DNA of 39,008 nt from Pseudomonadota bacterium (GCA_021808315.1 JAKBBY010000008.1:1-39008), one strand, 5' to 3'; shown: positions 8,414-18,363, numbered from the stretch's first letter. Program-made: numbers and translations. Notes: generated from the sequence alone by a model not told the origin.

Positions 8414-11400
8414 TCATAGCGAAATCGGCATCACCGTGCCGGTGCTGGTCCACACCAAAATCGCGGTCACTGGCCGGTGCGGATGGATCGCCCGCAGCAC
8501 CTCGGCATAGGCGCGAAGCTGGGCGCGATAGGGCAGGGGCACCGCGCTTTCCTGCGTTGGCGGGGCGCGGTCGGTTTTGTAATCGGCGAACAAAATCCGT
8601 TCATCGGTCATCATCAACCGGTCGATCATCCCGCCAATTTCCGTGCGCCCGACAATCCCGGCAATCGGCGCCTCGGCGCGGGAGCCTGCGGCGAATAGCG
8701 GCGCCATCGCCGGATGATCGAGAATCCGCATCACATCGGCCAGCACGCGCGATTGATCGGCCCGATCAAGCCCATGGCCTGGCTGCGCCAGATAGCGGCG
8801 CGCCGCCTCGCGGCGGGTCTCAGCGGGCAGATCCGGTACATATTGCAGCAGCGCATGCACAAGCCGCCCACGGGCGAGGGCATAATCGCGCGCACGCAGC
8901 TGGCCAGGGCGGCGCGGTGAGGCTGCCGCTAGGCCAGTTTCTGCATCTTCGGCGCTCCGGCTGGGCACCAGCCGATCAATCGGGTCAGATGGCGGTGGCG
9001 GCGGCGTGGCGTGCCAATTCTGCGCTGCCCCCACCCAATCGGGCAATGTCGCGTGATGCGCGAGGCCGCTCGGCGCCGGGCGATCGGGCGGCGCGGTTTG
9101 CGCACAACGCAGCGTCAAGGCCTCGCTCGCCCAGGGCAGCATCACCGGCGCAGGCAGCGCGGTCTCGCCAAAGCGCGCAAAGGCGCGCTGCACCGATTGA
9201 TACCAGCAATCCGCAGGTGGCGCTTGTTTCGGCGCGGCACCGCACACAATCAAATGATCCTCAGCACGGGTCAGCGCGACATAGAGCAGGCGATTATACT
9301 CCTCCATCATCGCGGTCTTGGCGGTTTCCACGGCGGCGATCACGGCACCACTCCGTTGATCGGCGCGCGGGCTGAAAATCGGCACATCAAGTGCGGATTG
9401 CGGTGCGCGCAGCCAATGCAGCGTGTCGCGGCTTTTCGGCACGCTGGTGGTATCCGGCAGGATCACCACTGGCGCTTGCAGCCCTTTGGCGCCATGCACC
9501 GTCATCAGCCGCACCGAATTGCCCGCCGCCTCGGCTTCGCGCTTGATTTCGGCGGCGGAGGCATCAAGCTCCGCCAAAAACGCCTGCACGCTCGGCGGAT
9601 TGCTGCGGGAAAAATCAATCGCCGCGGCGAGCAATTCATCAATCGGCTCCGCCGCCTCCGGGCCAAGCCGTGCGAGCAGCCGGGCGCGGCCTCCGAGCGG
9701 CCCCAGAATCTCTGCTAACAGTTGATAGGGCGAGACGAAATCCACGCGCTTTTGCAAATGCGAAAACAAATCCTCCGCCGCCCGATACGCATCATCCGCC
9801 CCAGCGCGCTGCGCCAGCGCCGCGCGTAACCGGCCCGTCCGCCCAATCGCGAGCTGCATCAATTCCTCATCGGCCAACCCGCCCAGCGGACTGGTCAAAA
9901 ACGTCGCGAACGAAACGTCATCCTCGGGCAGCAACAAAGCTCGCATCAGCGCGATCAAATCCGCGACGGCCCTGGTTTCGGTCAGCACCATCCGGTCCAA
10001 CCCCGCAACCGGCACGCCATGATCCTTCAGGGCGCGGGTCAGCGCCGGGCCAAACTCATTTCGTGAACGCACCAAAATCAAAATATCGCCGGGCTGCAGC
10101 GCACGTCCGCGCGCGGGCAGCGCCATCACCCCAATTTGGGCGGCAATCCACGCGGCAATACCCGCCGCCAACCGCCGCCGCGCCGAGCTTTGGCTGAAAT
10201 AACGATCCGCCACCTGCCACGCGGCCAAATCCGGCTCGGGTTCGGCAGGCACCAGCGGCCAGAGCGTGACAGACCCGGCTTGGCCAACCCGGCTGATCCC
10301 ATGCGCCAACGCCTCACCCGGCGTCACAACGCCCCGGCGCGCCTGCTCATCGGCGAATACCTGATCCACCAGAGCCAAAATCGGCGCCGTCGAACGAAAC
10401 GACGTGTCCAGCGTGCCATCATGCCACCGGGCCTGCGCGTCGGTCACGCGGCGGCCAATCTGGCGGCGCCATTGATCGAACACCTCAAGATTAGCGCCTT
10501 GGAATGAGTAAATTGACTGCTTGCGGTCCCCCACCGCGAAAATCGAGCGCTCCAGCCGCTCACCGGCACGCGTGCCAAGCCCTGAGAAAAATTCAGCGGC
10601 GATCTGATTGATCACCTGCCATTGCGCAGGCGCAATATCCTGCACCTCATCAAGCAAAATATGATCCAGCCCGCCGTCGAGCTTATAAAGCACCCAGGCC
10701 GCACCAGGATCGCGTAAAAGCTGGGCCGCCCGCGCGATCAAATCCGCATAATCAAAGCGCGATTCCTGATTTTTCGCCCCGCTATCCGCATCCCGGATCG
10801 GCAGCAGCAAATCAATCACCGCGCCGGACAAAGCGGCCAAGAGCAGCGCCGCGCAGCGATCATGATATCGCATAATCCGCGCCTGTTCAGCCTCAATAAT
10901 CCCCGCCAAATCAGGGTCCGACGCCCCGAGCCCCTTGTTGATAAAGGCCGATAAAGCGCGTGGCTCGCCCTTGCCGGTCAAAAACAGATCGCACCATGTC
11001 GCCCAATCATCGGCACGCTGCGTCACCGTCTTGGCCAGAATATCGAGCGCCAGCAACGCGCGCTCCTGCGCCTTCGGTGAGGACGCCTCGGCGATGCGCT
11101 GCAACGCCGCCCGCAGTGCCGGATTTTCGGTGCCCGCAATCGCATCGCGCAGCAGCGTCGCCGCGTCCTGATCTGGCGCGTTCAGAGCCGCACGCTGCTC
11201 CGCCTTGATCGCGGGCGCCGCACCATGCTGGGCCAGCAGCGGGGCCAGTTGCGTGCGCTGATCGGTCAGCAATTGATCGATCAGCGCGCCGAATTGGGTT
11301 TCGGATATCTCCCCTGCGAGTCGCAGCAGCGCCTCGGTTGGCTCGCGCGCCTTATCACCCAGCACCGCCTCACGCGCAGCCCGGCGACGCAGGCTGGTTT

Positions 11401-11875
11401 GCGCATCATCCGAAACGCTGAAATGCGGCGTGATCCCGGCTTCGAGCGGAAAGCGGCGCAGCAAAGACTGGCAAAAAGCATGGATCGTATCGATGCGCAT
11501 GCCACCGGGCAGATCAAGCACCTGACCAAACAAACCCCGCGCGCGCGCCCGGTTCGCGGGGCTGATGGCCACATCGAGCTTGCCGAGTTCGCCATCAAGT
11601 TGGTCATCCTCCAGCGTTGCCCAAAGCCCGAGCCGACCGCGCAGCCGGATCGCCATTTCAGCCGCCGCCGCGCGGGTGAAGGTCAGGCATAAAATCCGCG
11701 CCGGATTGGCGCCCGCCAGCATCAATCGCAGCAACCGATCAGTGAGCAGCTTGGTTTTCCCCGACCCCGCCGAAGCCGCCACGAATGCAGAAACGGCGGG
11801 GTTGGCCGCCGCACGCTGCGCCGCCTCCGCTTGACCAAGGGCGTCTCGACCAAGGGCGTCAATGGCATCGCTCAT
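8414..11875 (-). CDS. addA: Double-strand break repair helicase-nuclease AddA
   Basis: 1153 aa UvrD-like helicase: FVAASAGSGKTKLLTDRLLRLML (Walker A), ILLDEVQDIAPAQW, FAVGDRKQSIYSFQGA, VRLMTVHGAKGLQAPVVILPD. C-terminal nuclease motif LFADYKTDR. Confidence 0.95.
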   Translation of the reverse strand: MSDAIDALGRDALGQAEAAQRAAANPAVSAFVAASAGSGKTKLLTDRLLRLMLAGANPARILCLTFTRAAAAEMAIRLRGRLGLWATLEDDQLDGELGKLDVAISPANRARARGLFGQVLDLPGGMRIDTIHAFCQSLLRRFPLEAGITPHFSVSDDAQTSLRRRAAREAVLGDKAREPTEALLRLAGEISETQFGALIDQLLTDQRTQLAPLLAQHGAAPAIKAEQRAALNAPDQDAATLLRDAIAGTENPALRAALQRIAEASSPKAQERALLALDILAKTVTQRADDWATWCDLFLTGKGEPRALSAFINKGLGASDPDLAGIIEAEQARIMRYHDRCAALLLAALSGAVIDLLLPIRDADSGAKNQESRFDYADLIARAAQLLRDPGAAWVLYKLDGGLDHILLDEVQDIAPAQWQVINQIAAEFFSGLGTRAGERLERSIFAVGDRKQSIYSFQGANLEVFDQWRRQIGRRVTDAQARWHDGTLDTSFRSTAPILALVDQVFADEQARRGVVTPGEALAHGISRVGQAGSVTLWPLVPAEPEPDLAAWQVADRYFSQSSARRRLAAGIAAWIAAQIGVMALPARGRALQPGDILILVRSRNEFGPALTRALKDHGVPVAGLDRMVLTETRAVADLIALMRALLLPEDDVSFATFLTSPLGGLADEELMQLAIGRTGRLRAALAQRAGADDAYRAAEDLFSHLQKRVDFVSPYQLLAEILGPLGGRARLLARLGPEAAEPIDELLAAAIDFSRSNPPSVQAFLAELDASAAEIKREAEAAGNSVRLMTVHGAKGLQAPVVILPDTTSVPKSRDTLHWLRAPQSALDVPIFSPRADQRSGAVIAAVETAKTAMMEEYNRLLYVALTRAEDHLIVCGAAPKQAPPADCWYQSVQRAFARFGETALPAPVMLPWASEALTLRCAQTAPPDRPAPSGLAHHATLPDWVGAAQNWHATPPPPPSDPIDRLVPSRSAEDAETGLAAASPRRPGQLRARDYALARGRLVHALLQYVPDLPAETRREAARRYLAQPGHGLDRADQSRVLADVMRILDHPAMAPLFAAGSRAEAPIAGIVGRTEIGGMIDRLMMTDERILFADYKTDRAPPTQESAVPLPYRAQLRAYAEVLRAIHPHRPVTAILVWTSTGTVMPISL

Positions 11876-14835
11876 TCGCTCTCATCCCATTCAGCCCGGC
11901 GCGAAATCCCGGCATAAGGCTGATCAAACGGGCTTCGCCCCGGATGGGGCCGATCACGATACGGCGTGGTCGGATCCGCGAAATGATGAAGGATCAAAGG
12001 AATTTCGCGCCGCGCCTGATCGATCATCGCGCGCAGCTGCTCAGGATGATTAGCAAATAAGCTGCGCGTCGCCCCCTCGGTCGCACCGCCCGAGAGTTTC
12101 CAATAGGCCAGCTCGCATACCTCCCGCGCAAATGACGCGCCAAAGCCACCGGTCTCGGCAATCACCGCCTCCAGCGGCAATTGTGGTGCGCTGCCCGCTT
12201 GCACCTCCTTGTCCGATGGCGGTGTGCCGGTTTTGAAATCGATCAGCGTCACCCCTGCATTGCGCCGCTCAATCCGATCCGCCCGGCCCCGCACCACAAA
12301 CCCATCAATCACCCATTCCCCCGGCTGCTCGGTGGCAACCAAATCCGCCGCCCCATGGCTCACCAGCCGTTCGCGCTCCAACGCAACGATCCAATCGGCA
12401 ATCCGCCGCAACCGCACCCGCCAAAACGCTTCCAGCCCGCCGCGCAAACGCTGCGCGCGCAGCTGCTGCTCGAATGCGGTGAACAGCACCATAGCCGCGT
12501 CCGGCGCACCCGCCCAACCCGGCTGATCGCCCACCGCCCGCAGCCCTTCATGAACCAGGGTGCCAAACAACGCCGCATCGGTCTCGGCATCCAGCGCGCC
12601 GAGCGGCTCCAGCCGCAGCACGCGCTTGGCATAGATCGCGTAAGGATCGGCGAGTAATGTTGTGATTTCGGAAATCGAATAGCGCTTAGGCCGATAGGAT
12701 GCCGCCGGCCGTGGCTCCGGTCGTGGCCGGATGATCCGTGTCACGGGCTGATCCAGCTGCACTGACCATAAGGCAGCCGGATGCTCCGGCAATGACTGCC
12801 CCGCACCGCGCAGCACCGTCTCGATCCGCGCGACAAACCGCGATGGCACGGCAGGGGCGCGCCCGCGCCGGGCCGGTGCCGAGAGAATAACGGTGCGGCA
12901 ACTCGCCATCAGGCTGGTGACATCATGCGCCGTCTCGCCGATCAACCGCGCCCCGTCCGGCAAGCCCGCCGCCCGGCGCATCGGGCGCGAGAGCCAAGGC
13001 CCCGGATCAGGTTCGGCGGGAAACACGCCCTCAACCATGCCGCCAAGGATCAGCGTATCAACGGTTTGCAACCGCGCTTCGAGCAAGCCCCAAATCGCCA
13101 CCCGTGGGTTGGCGTCCTGCGTGCGCGGGCGGCGCAACCGCGCATCGCTCAGCACCGCATCAAGCAGGGCAGGCAGTTCCGTCGGGCTGATATCAGGCAG
13201 GTCCTGCATCGCCTCCAATTGCTGCGCCAGCCATTCTGACAAAGCCGCCCCCGCAGGCCCCGCCCAGAGCCGATCAGCCCCCGCCTGCTCATCGCACCCC
13301 GCCAACGCCTCAGCCGCCTCGATCAGCGCATCAAGCATAGTCGCCGGGTTGATCGCTTGCCGCGCTGCCGCATCGAGCAGCGGGCGCAAGCAATTCTGCA
13401 ACGCCACAACGAACGCAGCCAAATCGGGGCTGGTCTGTTCAGCCGCGAAGCGCAGCGCCGCAAAACCAGGCCCAGGCAGCCGCGCCCGCAACATCACATC
13501 AAGCACCCGGCCCCAATGCCGCGCCTGCCCGCGTGCCAACCCGGCGGCGGTCAGCGGATGTTGCAGCAGCGCCAGCAACGGAACAGCGGCATAATCGGCC
13601 TGCTGTGCGGCGGCGAGCAAACGCAGCAGCACGGCAGGCGGGGTGTCGGCCAAAATCTCGCCCGCACTATCCTCAGCGCGAATCCCAAGCCGCGCCAATT
13701 CGGCGGTGACCCGCAGCGCCAATCCCCGATCCGGCGTCACCAACGCGGCATCACGGGTCGGATCATCCAGTGCATCGCGCAAAGCGAGCGCAATGGCGCG
13801 CGCCTCATCCTGCTCATCGGCGGGGCTGAGCCTAAACAGCGCGCCAAGATCAGCCTGCTGGCGCTGCTGCCATTCGGCGAGCGCTGACGGTGGCAAAAAT
13901 GCCCGCCGCAGCAACGCCGCCCGCCCAAGCCATGAAGCCCCTTGCGGCAAACCGGGCGGGGCCGGTTCGGGCGGATTGGGCCGGCGCCAGAGCTGGATTT
14001 CCGCCCGATCCGCGCCGAGCGCGTTGATCAATCGGCGCAACCCGGCTTGCGGATGCGCCGGCGTGTCATCCAGCGCCGCCCAGCCATCATCCGATAAATC
14101 CGGGTCAAACCCCGCGAGCACCACGCAGCCTTGCGCTAGATGCGCGATCACCCGCGCCAATCGCGCAACCGCAGGGGTGGCCACCGCCAGCCCCGCCAGC
14201 CAAATCGGCTGCGCAGGCGGGTTGCTCTGCCAAAATTCCGCCTGCGCATCCAAGCTGAGCCGATGGCGGCGCGCCGGATCAACCGCGCCGCGTTCAGCCA
14301 GAATGGCCGGCCAATGCCGTGTCACCACGGCCAAAAAATCGAGCGTGCGTTGCCAATGTTCGGCAAGATCAGGCGCAACAATGCCGGGCAGCGTCGCCGC
14401 GAGATCAATCTCGGCCTGCTCTGCATCATCGATCAGGCGCGCCAATTCATCGGCCAGGGCCAGCGCATCGGCCAACCGGGTTGGTGCGCCATCCTGCCCG
14501 CGCAATCGCAAAATCAGTCGCGCCAGAATGCTCCGCCGCTGCTCCGCCGGGATCGCGGGCGGCAATTCCTGTGCCGCGAGCAGCCCCAGCGCTGCCTCAT
14601 CAGCCCCACCAACCGCGATAATCCGCGGCAAGATCAGCGGCTTGCCATGCGCCGCCAAAAACGCCGCCGCCGTCGCGCGCGCCGCCCGGCGCGTCGGCAG
14701 GATTAACATCCCATCGGCAGGATCGCGCTCCGCCGCCCGCGCCTGATCGAGCCAAGCGCGCGCAAGGGCGGGCAGAAACGGCGTGCCAATCGGTATCGCC
14801 GCAATGCGCGGGACGCTGATCCCGATCTCGTTCAT
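11872..14835 (-). CDS. addB: Double-strand break repair protein AddB
   Basis: 987 aa. C-terminal PD-(D/E)xK nuclease motif VTLIDFKTGTPPSDKEV, YSISEITTLLADPYAIYAKRVLRL, and 4-bp overlaps with both addA and tsaE. Confidence 0.93.
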   Translation of the reverse strand: MNEIGISVPRIAAIPIGTPFLPALARAWLDQARAAERDPADGMLILPTRRAARATAAAFLAAHGKPLILPRIIAVGGADEAALGLLAAQELPPAIPAEQRRSILARLILRLRGQDGAPTRLADALALADELARLIDDAEQAEIDLAATLPGIVAPDLAEHWQRTLDFLAVVTRHWPAILAERGAVDPARRHRLSLDAQAEFWQSNPPAQPIWLAGLAVATPAVARLARVIAHLAQGCVVLAGFDPDLSDDGWAALDDTPAHPQAGLRRLINALGADRAEIQLWRRPNPPEPAPPGLPQGASWLGRAALLRRAFLPPSALAEWQQRQQADLGALFRLSPADEQDEARAIALALRDALDDPTRDAALVTPDRGLALRVTAELARLGIRAEDSAGEILADTPPAVLLRLLAAAQQADYAAVPLLALLQHPLTAAGLARGQARHWGRVLDVMLRARLPGPGFAALRFAAEQTSPDLAAFVVALQNCLRPLLDAAARQAINPATMLDALIEAAEALAGCDEQAGADRLWAGPAGAALSEWLAQQLEAMQDLPDISPTELPALLDAVLSDARLRRPRTQDANPRVAIWGLLEARLQTVDTLILGGMVEGVFPAEPDPGPWLSRPMRRAAGLPDGARLIGETAHDVTSLMASCRTVILSAPARRGRAPAVPSRFVARIETVLRGAGQSLPEHPAALWSVQLDQPVTRIIRPRPEPRPAASYRPKRYSISEITTLLADPYAIYAKRVLRLEPLGALDAETDAALFGTLVHEGLRAVGDQPGWAGAPDAAMVLFTAFEQQLRAQRLRGGLEAFWRVRLRRIADWIVALERERLVSHGAADLVATEQPGEWVIDGFVVRGRADRIERRNAGVTLIDFKTGTPPSDKEVQAGSAPQLPLEAVIAETGGFGASFAREVCELAYWKLSGGATEGATRSLFANHPEQLRAMIDQARREIPLILHHFADPTTPYRDRPHPGRSPFDQPYAGISRRAEWDESE

Positions 14836-15302
14836 CGGCCAGAAACCATCCGCTTGGGCAGTAAGCGATCAAGCATCAAGGCCGGCCCGCTCACCAGCGC
14901 CGTGCGTTCATCAGCACCGTGCCAGGCCAGCGCGATGCTGAGCGCCATCGCCGGCGCCGCCGCGCCCAGCCGGTCGGGCCACTCAATCAGAAAAATCGCC
15001 CGCTCAGCAAAATCGAGCCCCAGCTCGATCAGATCCGTATCGCCCTGCAATCGCCATAAATCGGCATGGGTAATCGGCGGATTGGTTGGATAGGTCTGCA
15101 CCAAGGTAAAACTCGGGCTTGGCACGTCGAGCGTCGGGTCCGCCGCGATGGCACGAATAAACGCACGGGCAAAGCAGGATTTTCCAGCCCCCAAGGGGCC
15201 TGCGAGCAGAATGACATCGCCAGGGCGGCTGGCGGCGGCGATGCTGCGCGCGAGCGACTCGGTTGCGTCTTGGTCAGCCAGGGTCAGCACGCGTTGCTCC
15301 AT
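14832..15302 (-). CDS. tsaE: tRNA threonylcarbamoyladenosine biosynthesis ATPase TsaE
   Basis: ILLAGPLGAGKSCFARAFIRAI (Walker A), SPSFTLVQTYP, ITHADLWRL, IFLIEWPDRLG. Confidence 0.93.
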   Translation of the reverse strand: MEQRVLTLADQDATESLARSIAAASRPGDVILLAGPLGAGKSCFARAFIRAIAADPTLDVPSPSFTLVQTYPTNPPITHADLWRLQGDTDLIELGLDFAERAIFLIEWPDRLGAAAPAMALSIALAWHGADERTALVSGPALMLDRLLPKRMVSGR

Positions 15303-15418
15303 GCCCCTCGGTTACCCGATCATCGCCATTTCGGCGAGAGCCGCTATCTTTCGACATCAAGCCATTGACGATTGCCACCGGATGCTTACCGGTATCAGCG
15401 CATGAGCGAGGTGATAAA

Positions 15419-16432
15419 ATGAGCGACCGAATCGAAGCCGATATCGCGATCATCGGTGCGGGACCCGCCGGGCTATTCGCTGTTTTCGAGTGCGGCATGC
15501 TGAAAATGTCCTGCGTGCTGATCGATGCGCTGGGCGAAGTCGGCGGCCAATGCGCGGCCCTCTATCCCGAAAAACCCATCTACGACATCCCCGCCTATCC
15601 CGCGATCGAGGCCTCGGTGCTGATCGAGCGGCTGGAGGCGCAAATCGCCCCCTTCAACCCCAAGCGCGTGCTCGGCCAGCGGGTCGAGCGCCTATCCGGC
15701 CAACCCGGCGCGTTCACGCTGGGCACTGATGGCGGTACCGATATTCAGGTCAAAGCCGTGGTCATCGCTGCCGGAGCCGGGGCGTTCGGCCCCAACCGAC
15801 CGCCCTTGGAGGGTTTGGCCGCGTTCGAAGCAAGCGGTGCGGTGCAATATTATGTGCGCAAGCGCGAAGCGCTGCGCGGCAAGCGGGTGGTCATTGCCGG
15901 CGGCGGTGATTCGGCGGTCGATTGGGCCTTAGCGTTGAAGGATGTCGCCGCCTCGGTCGCCGTGGTGCATCGCCGCGCCAAATTCCGCGCCGCCCCGGAA
16001 ATGGCCGCCCAGCTCGATGCACATGCCGCCAGCGGCGCCATCACGCTGGTCACGCCCTATCAGCTGCACGCGCTGCACGGGACCGATGGGATTTTGAGTG
16101 GTGTTGAAGTGGCCGATCTGGAAGGCGGCAAACGCCTGTTGCAAGCCGATATTTTGCTGCCGTTTTTCGGCCTGTCGAACGATCTGGGGCCGATTAGCAC
16201 CTGGGGCGTGGATCTGGTGTTGCACCGGATCACCGTCAATCCGGCCAGCTGCGAAACCAGCCTGCGCGGCGTGTTCGCCATCGGCGATGTCGCGACCTAT
16301 CCGGGAAAATTAAAGCTGATTTTGCAAGGATTTTCCGAAGCGGCGATGGCCGCCCATGCCATGTTCGCCATCGCGAAGCCAGGCGAGGCCCTCCATTTCG
16401 AATATTCAACATCCAAAGGTGTCGCAGCATGA
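15419..16432 (+). CDS. Thioredoxin reductase-like ferredoxin/flavodoxin-NADP+ reductase
   Basis: ADIAIIGAGPAGLFAVFECGMLKMSCVLIDALGEVGGQCAALYPEKPIYDIPAYP, VVIAGGGDSAVDWALAL, GVFAIGDVATYPGKLKLILQGFSEAA. No CxxC redox pair, as expected for this FNR class. Start trimmed to MSDRIEAD. Confidence 0.92.
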   Translation: MSDRIEADIAIIGAGPAGLFAVFECGMLKMSCVLIDALGEVGGQCAALYPEKPIYDIPAYPAIEASVLIERLEAQIAPFNPKRVLGQRVERLSGQPGAFTLGTDGGTDIQVKAVVIAAGAGAFGPNRPPLEGLAAFEASGAVQYYVRKREALRGKRVVIAGGGDSAVDWALALKDVAASVAVVHRRAKFRAAPEMAAQLDAHAASGAITLVTPYQLHALHGTDGILSGVEVADLEGGKRLLQADILLPFFGLSNDLGPISTWGVDLVLHRITVNPASCETSLRGVFAIGDVATYPGKLKLILQGFSEAAMAAHAMFAIAKPGEALHFEYSTSKGVAA

Positions 16433-17397
16433 GCGATCACGTCAATGGGCGTCCCGGCGCGGGTCGCATGATCCGGCGCATATTCCTTGGCGAGGCCGGC
16501 TTGCGCGCGGGCTGGGCGCTCGGGATTTTCCTCGTCGCCGCCGCAGCCATCGTTACGCTCACGGGCTATCTCGTGCGTATCGGCATCAGCCATCTCGATC
16601 AGCCTTTCGGCAAGCTGATGATAAAGGTCATGCATGGGGCCGCCCATGCGCCGGTTGGGTTTGTCCTGATCAATGAAGGGCCATTATTACTGGCCTATGC
16701 TGGTGCTTTGGCCGTCATGGTCTTGATTGAGCGGAAATCCTTGACCGCCTTTGGCTTGGGCGGAATCAGGCGGTGGCAACGGCTCGGAGTGGGGTTTTTC
16801 TGGGGGTTTACCGCATTGAGCCTGTTGATTTTTCTGCTCTGGAGCACGGGTCACCTTATTTTCCTCGCCCATCCGGTGCGCCCCGGCGCCGTGGTGCGCA
16901 GCGGCGTGTTCTGGCTGATTGGCTGTGGCGTGATTGCTCTGGCGGAAGAAAATCTATTTCGTGGTTATGTGTTATTCCGCCTAAAAACCGGCATTGGCTT
17001 CTGGCCTGCTGCGGTTTTGCTTGCGCTGCTGTTCGGTCTGGCCCATGGCGGTAACGCGGGCGAAACCCATCTCGGCGAAATTTTCGCCGGGCTCTACGGA
17101 TTGGTGATTTGTATCAGCATCGCCTACACACGCTCACTCTGGTGGGCAATCGGGTTTCATGCCGCCTGGGATTGGGCCGAATCGTATTTCTACGGCACGT
17201 CGGATAGTGGGATGATTTCGCAAGGGCGCCTGCTCGCAACCGCGCCGCGCGGCAATATCTATTGGAGCGGCGGCCCCACCGGGCCGGAAGGAAGTGTCTT
17301 CGCCTTCGTCGCGTTAGCGTTTGCCGCCTTAGTCATGGTCATCACCCTCCGCAACGCGCCGATTGAAGCGCGTGCGCAGGATGACAAACCCGGTTAG
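16429..17397 (+). CDS. CPBP family intramembrane metalloprotease (ABI domain)
   Basis: Multi-pass hydrophobic protein with ALAEENLFRGYVLFRL (EExxxR), LLFGLAHGG (FxxxH) and HAAWDWAES. 4-bp overlap with the upstream reductase. Confidence 0.88.
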   Translation: MSDHVNGRPGAGRMIRRIFLGEAGLRAGWALGIFLVAAAAIVTLTGYLVRIGISHLDQPFGKLMIKVMHGAAHAPVGFVLINEGPLLLAYAGALAVMVLIERKSLTAFGLGGIRRWQRLGVGFFWGFTALSLLIFLLWSTGHLIFLAHPVRPGAVVRSGVFWLIGCGVIALAEENLFRGYVLFRLKTGIGFWPAAVLLALLFGLAHGGNAGETHLGEIFAGLYGLVICISIAYTRSLWWAIGFHAAWDWAESYFYGTSDSGMISQGRLLATAPRGNIYWSGGPTGPEGSVFAFVALAFAALVMVITLRNAPIEARAQDDKPG

Positions 17398-17400
17398 CGG

Positions 17401-17838
17401 TTATTTCCGGCGTGACTTGGTCGGCGCGGGCGAAACCGCCGGCTTGGTGCCGAGGCCGATTTTCTTGGCGAGGGTCGAACGCTGTTGCGCATAATTGGGT
17501 GCCACCATCGGATAATCGGTGCGCAGATTCCAACGCTCGCGATATTGCTCGGGCGTCATTCCGTACGACGATTTCAAGTGACGGCGCAGCATTTTCAGCT
17601 TTTTGCCGTCTTCCAGACAAATAATATAGTCAGGGAACACGGATTTCGCGGGATTAACCGCCGGTTCCGGCCGTTGCGCGGCCTTGGCTTCCGCCGTCGG
17701 TTCGCCAGCGAGGCTGCGATAGACTTCACGGATCAATCCGCCCAGCGCCTCGGACGGCACCGAGTTGTGTGACACGTGAGCAGAGATGATTTGCGCAGTC
17801 AGGTGAAGCAACTGAGCGTTCTCGGGTTCTTGCGACAT
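17401..17838 (-). CDS. mucR: MucR/Ros family transcriptional regulator
   Basis: FPDYIICLEDGKKLKMLRRHLKSSYGMTPEQYRERWNLRTDYPMVAPNYAQQRSTLAKKIGLG is a MucR-family signature. Start chosen at MSQEPENAQLL inside the longer ORF. Confidence 0.92.
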   Translation of the reverse strand: MSQEPENAQLLHLTAQIISAHVSHNSVPSEALGGLIREVYRSLAGEPTAEAKAAQRPEPAVNPAKSVFPDYIICLEDGKKLKMLRRHLKSSYGMTPEQYRERWNLRTDYPMVAPNYAQQRSTLAKKIGLGTKPAVSPAPTKSRRK

Positions 17839-17893
17839 AGTCGATCCTTCGATATTGATAATTGGAATATGAATAGCCATGGTGCTTAGACAC

Positions 17894-17945
17894 AAACATT
17901 GTCACTGCGCAAGCGCAAAAGTCAGCGTAAATTATGTCAATGTTT
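17894..17945. promoter_or_regulatory. Candidate operator: near-perfect inverted repeat in the mucR/TusA-like divergent intergenic region
   Basis: AAACATTGTCA (17894-17904) and TGTCAATGTTT (17935-17945) are inverted repeats with 1 mismatch in 11. TGCGCAAGCGCA lies between them (17906-17917). Confidence 0.4.
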
Positions 17946-17990
17946 TGGCTGTTGAGAAATATGCCAGTCACTCTGACAAGAAGTAGGTCG

Positions 17991-18293
17991 ATGATGAATT
18001 CGGTTCGTTCTAGTATAATAATCGAGTCTTCCGAAACGGAAACCGGTTCTGGCCTGCCCGCCCATGACCGCGCGATCGACATTACCGCCGAAACCTGCCC
18101 AATGACTTATGTGCGCACCAGACTTGCATTGGACGTGATGGAAACCGGTCAAATATTGCTGGTTCGATTACTTGGGGCAGAACCGCTGACTAATGTCCCG
18201 CGCGCCGCGACCGATCAGGGGCATGATGTGTTAGACCGGATCGATTTGGATGATGGCAGTGCTGTTCTGGTGATTCGCAAAGGTCAGCCATAA
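17991..18293 (+). CDS. TusA/SirA-like sulfurtransferase-fold protein
   Basis: IDITAETCPMTYVRTRLALDVMETGQILLVRLLGAEPLTNVPRAATDQGHDVLD matches the TusA pattern (Cys-Pro motif, MxxGxxLxV, GHxV). Confidence 0.8.
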   Translation: MMNSVRSSIIIESSETETGSGLPAHDRAIDITAETCPMTYVRTRLALDVMETGQILLVRLLGAEPLTNVPRAATDQGHDVLDRIDLDDGSAVLVIRKGQP

Positions 18294-18339
18294 CTGCGCC
18301 GAGACATCTCCAGCACGAGGTCGCCCATTGCGGCATGAT

Positions 18340-18363
18340 GGGTCTGCCCGGCCCAGCAGACCC
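18340..18363. terminator. Perfect 8-bp stem hairpin between convergent genes
   Basis: GGGTCTGC-CCGGCCCA-GCAGACCC between the TusA-like gene and the MFS gene. No adjacent U-tract on either strand, so function is uncertain. Confidence 0.4.

Noticed and set aside
7867-9375. 502-aa + strand ORF
   Set aside because: Antisense to hpnA and addA; Arg/Pro/Ala/Gln-rich composition typical of GC-rich antisense frames; no domain motifs.
13643-14746. 367-aa + strand ORF (also 233 aa at 12893-13594)
   Set aside because: Antisense to addB, with Ser/Ala/Arg-rich low-complexity translation; spurious.
17906-17917. TGCGCAAGCGCA as a stand-alone terminator or operator
   Set aside because: Only a 5-bp arm palindrome, expected by chance in GC-rich DNA; kept only as context for the larger inverted repeat.
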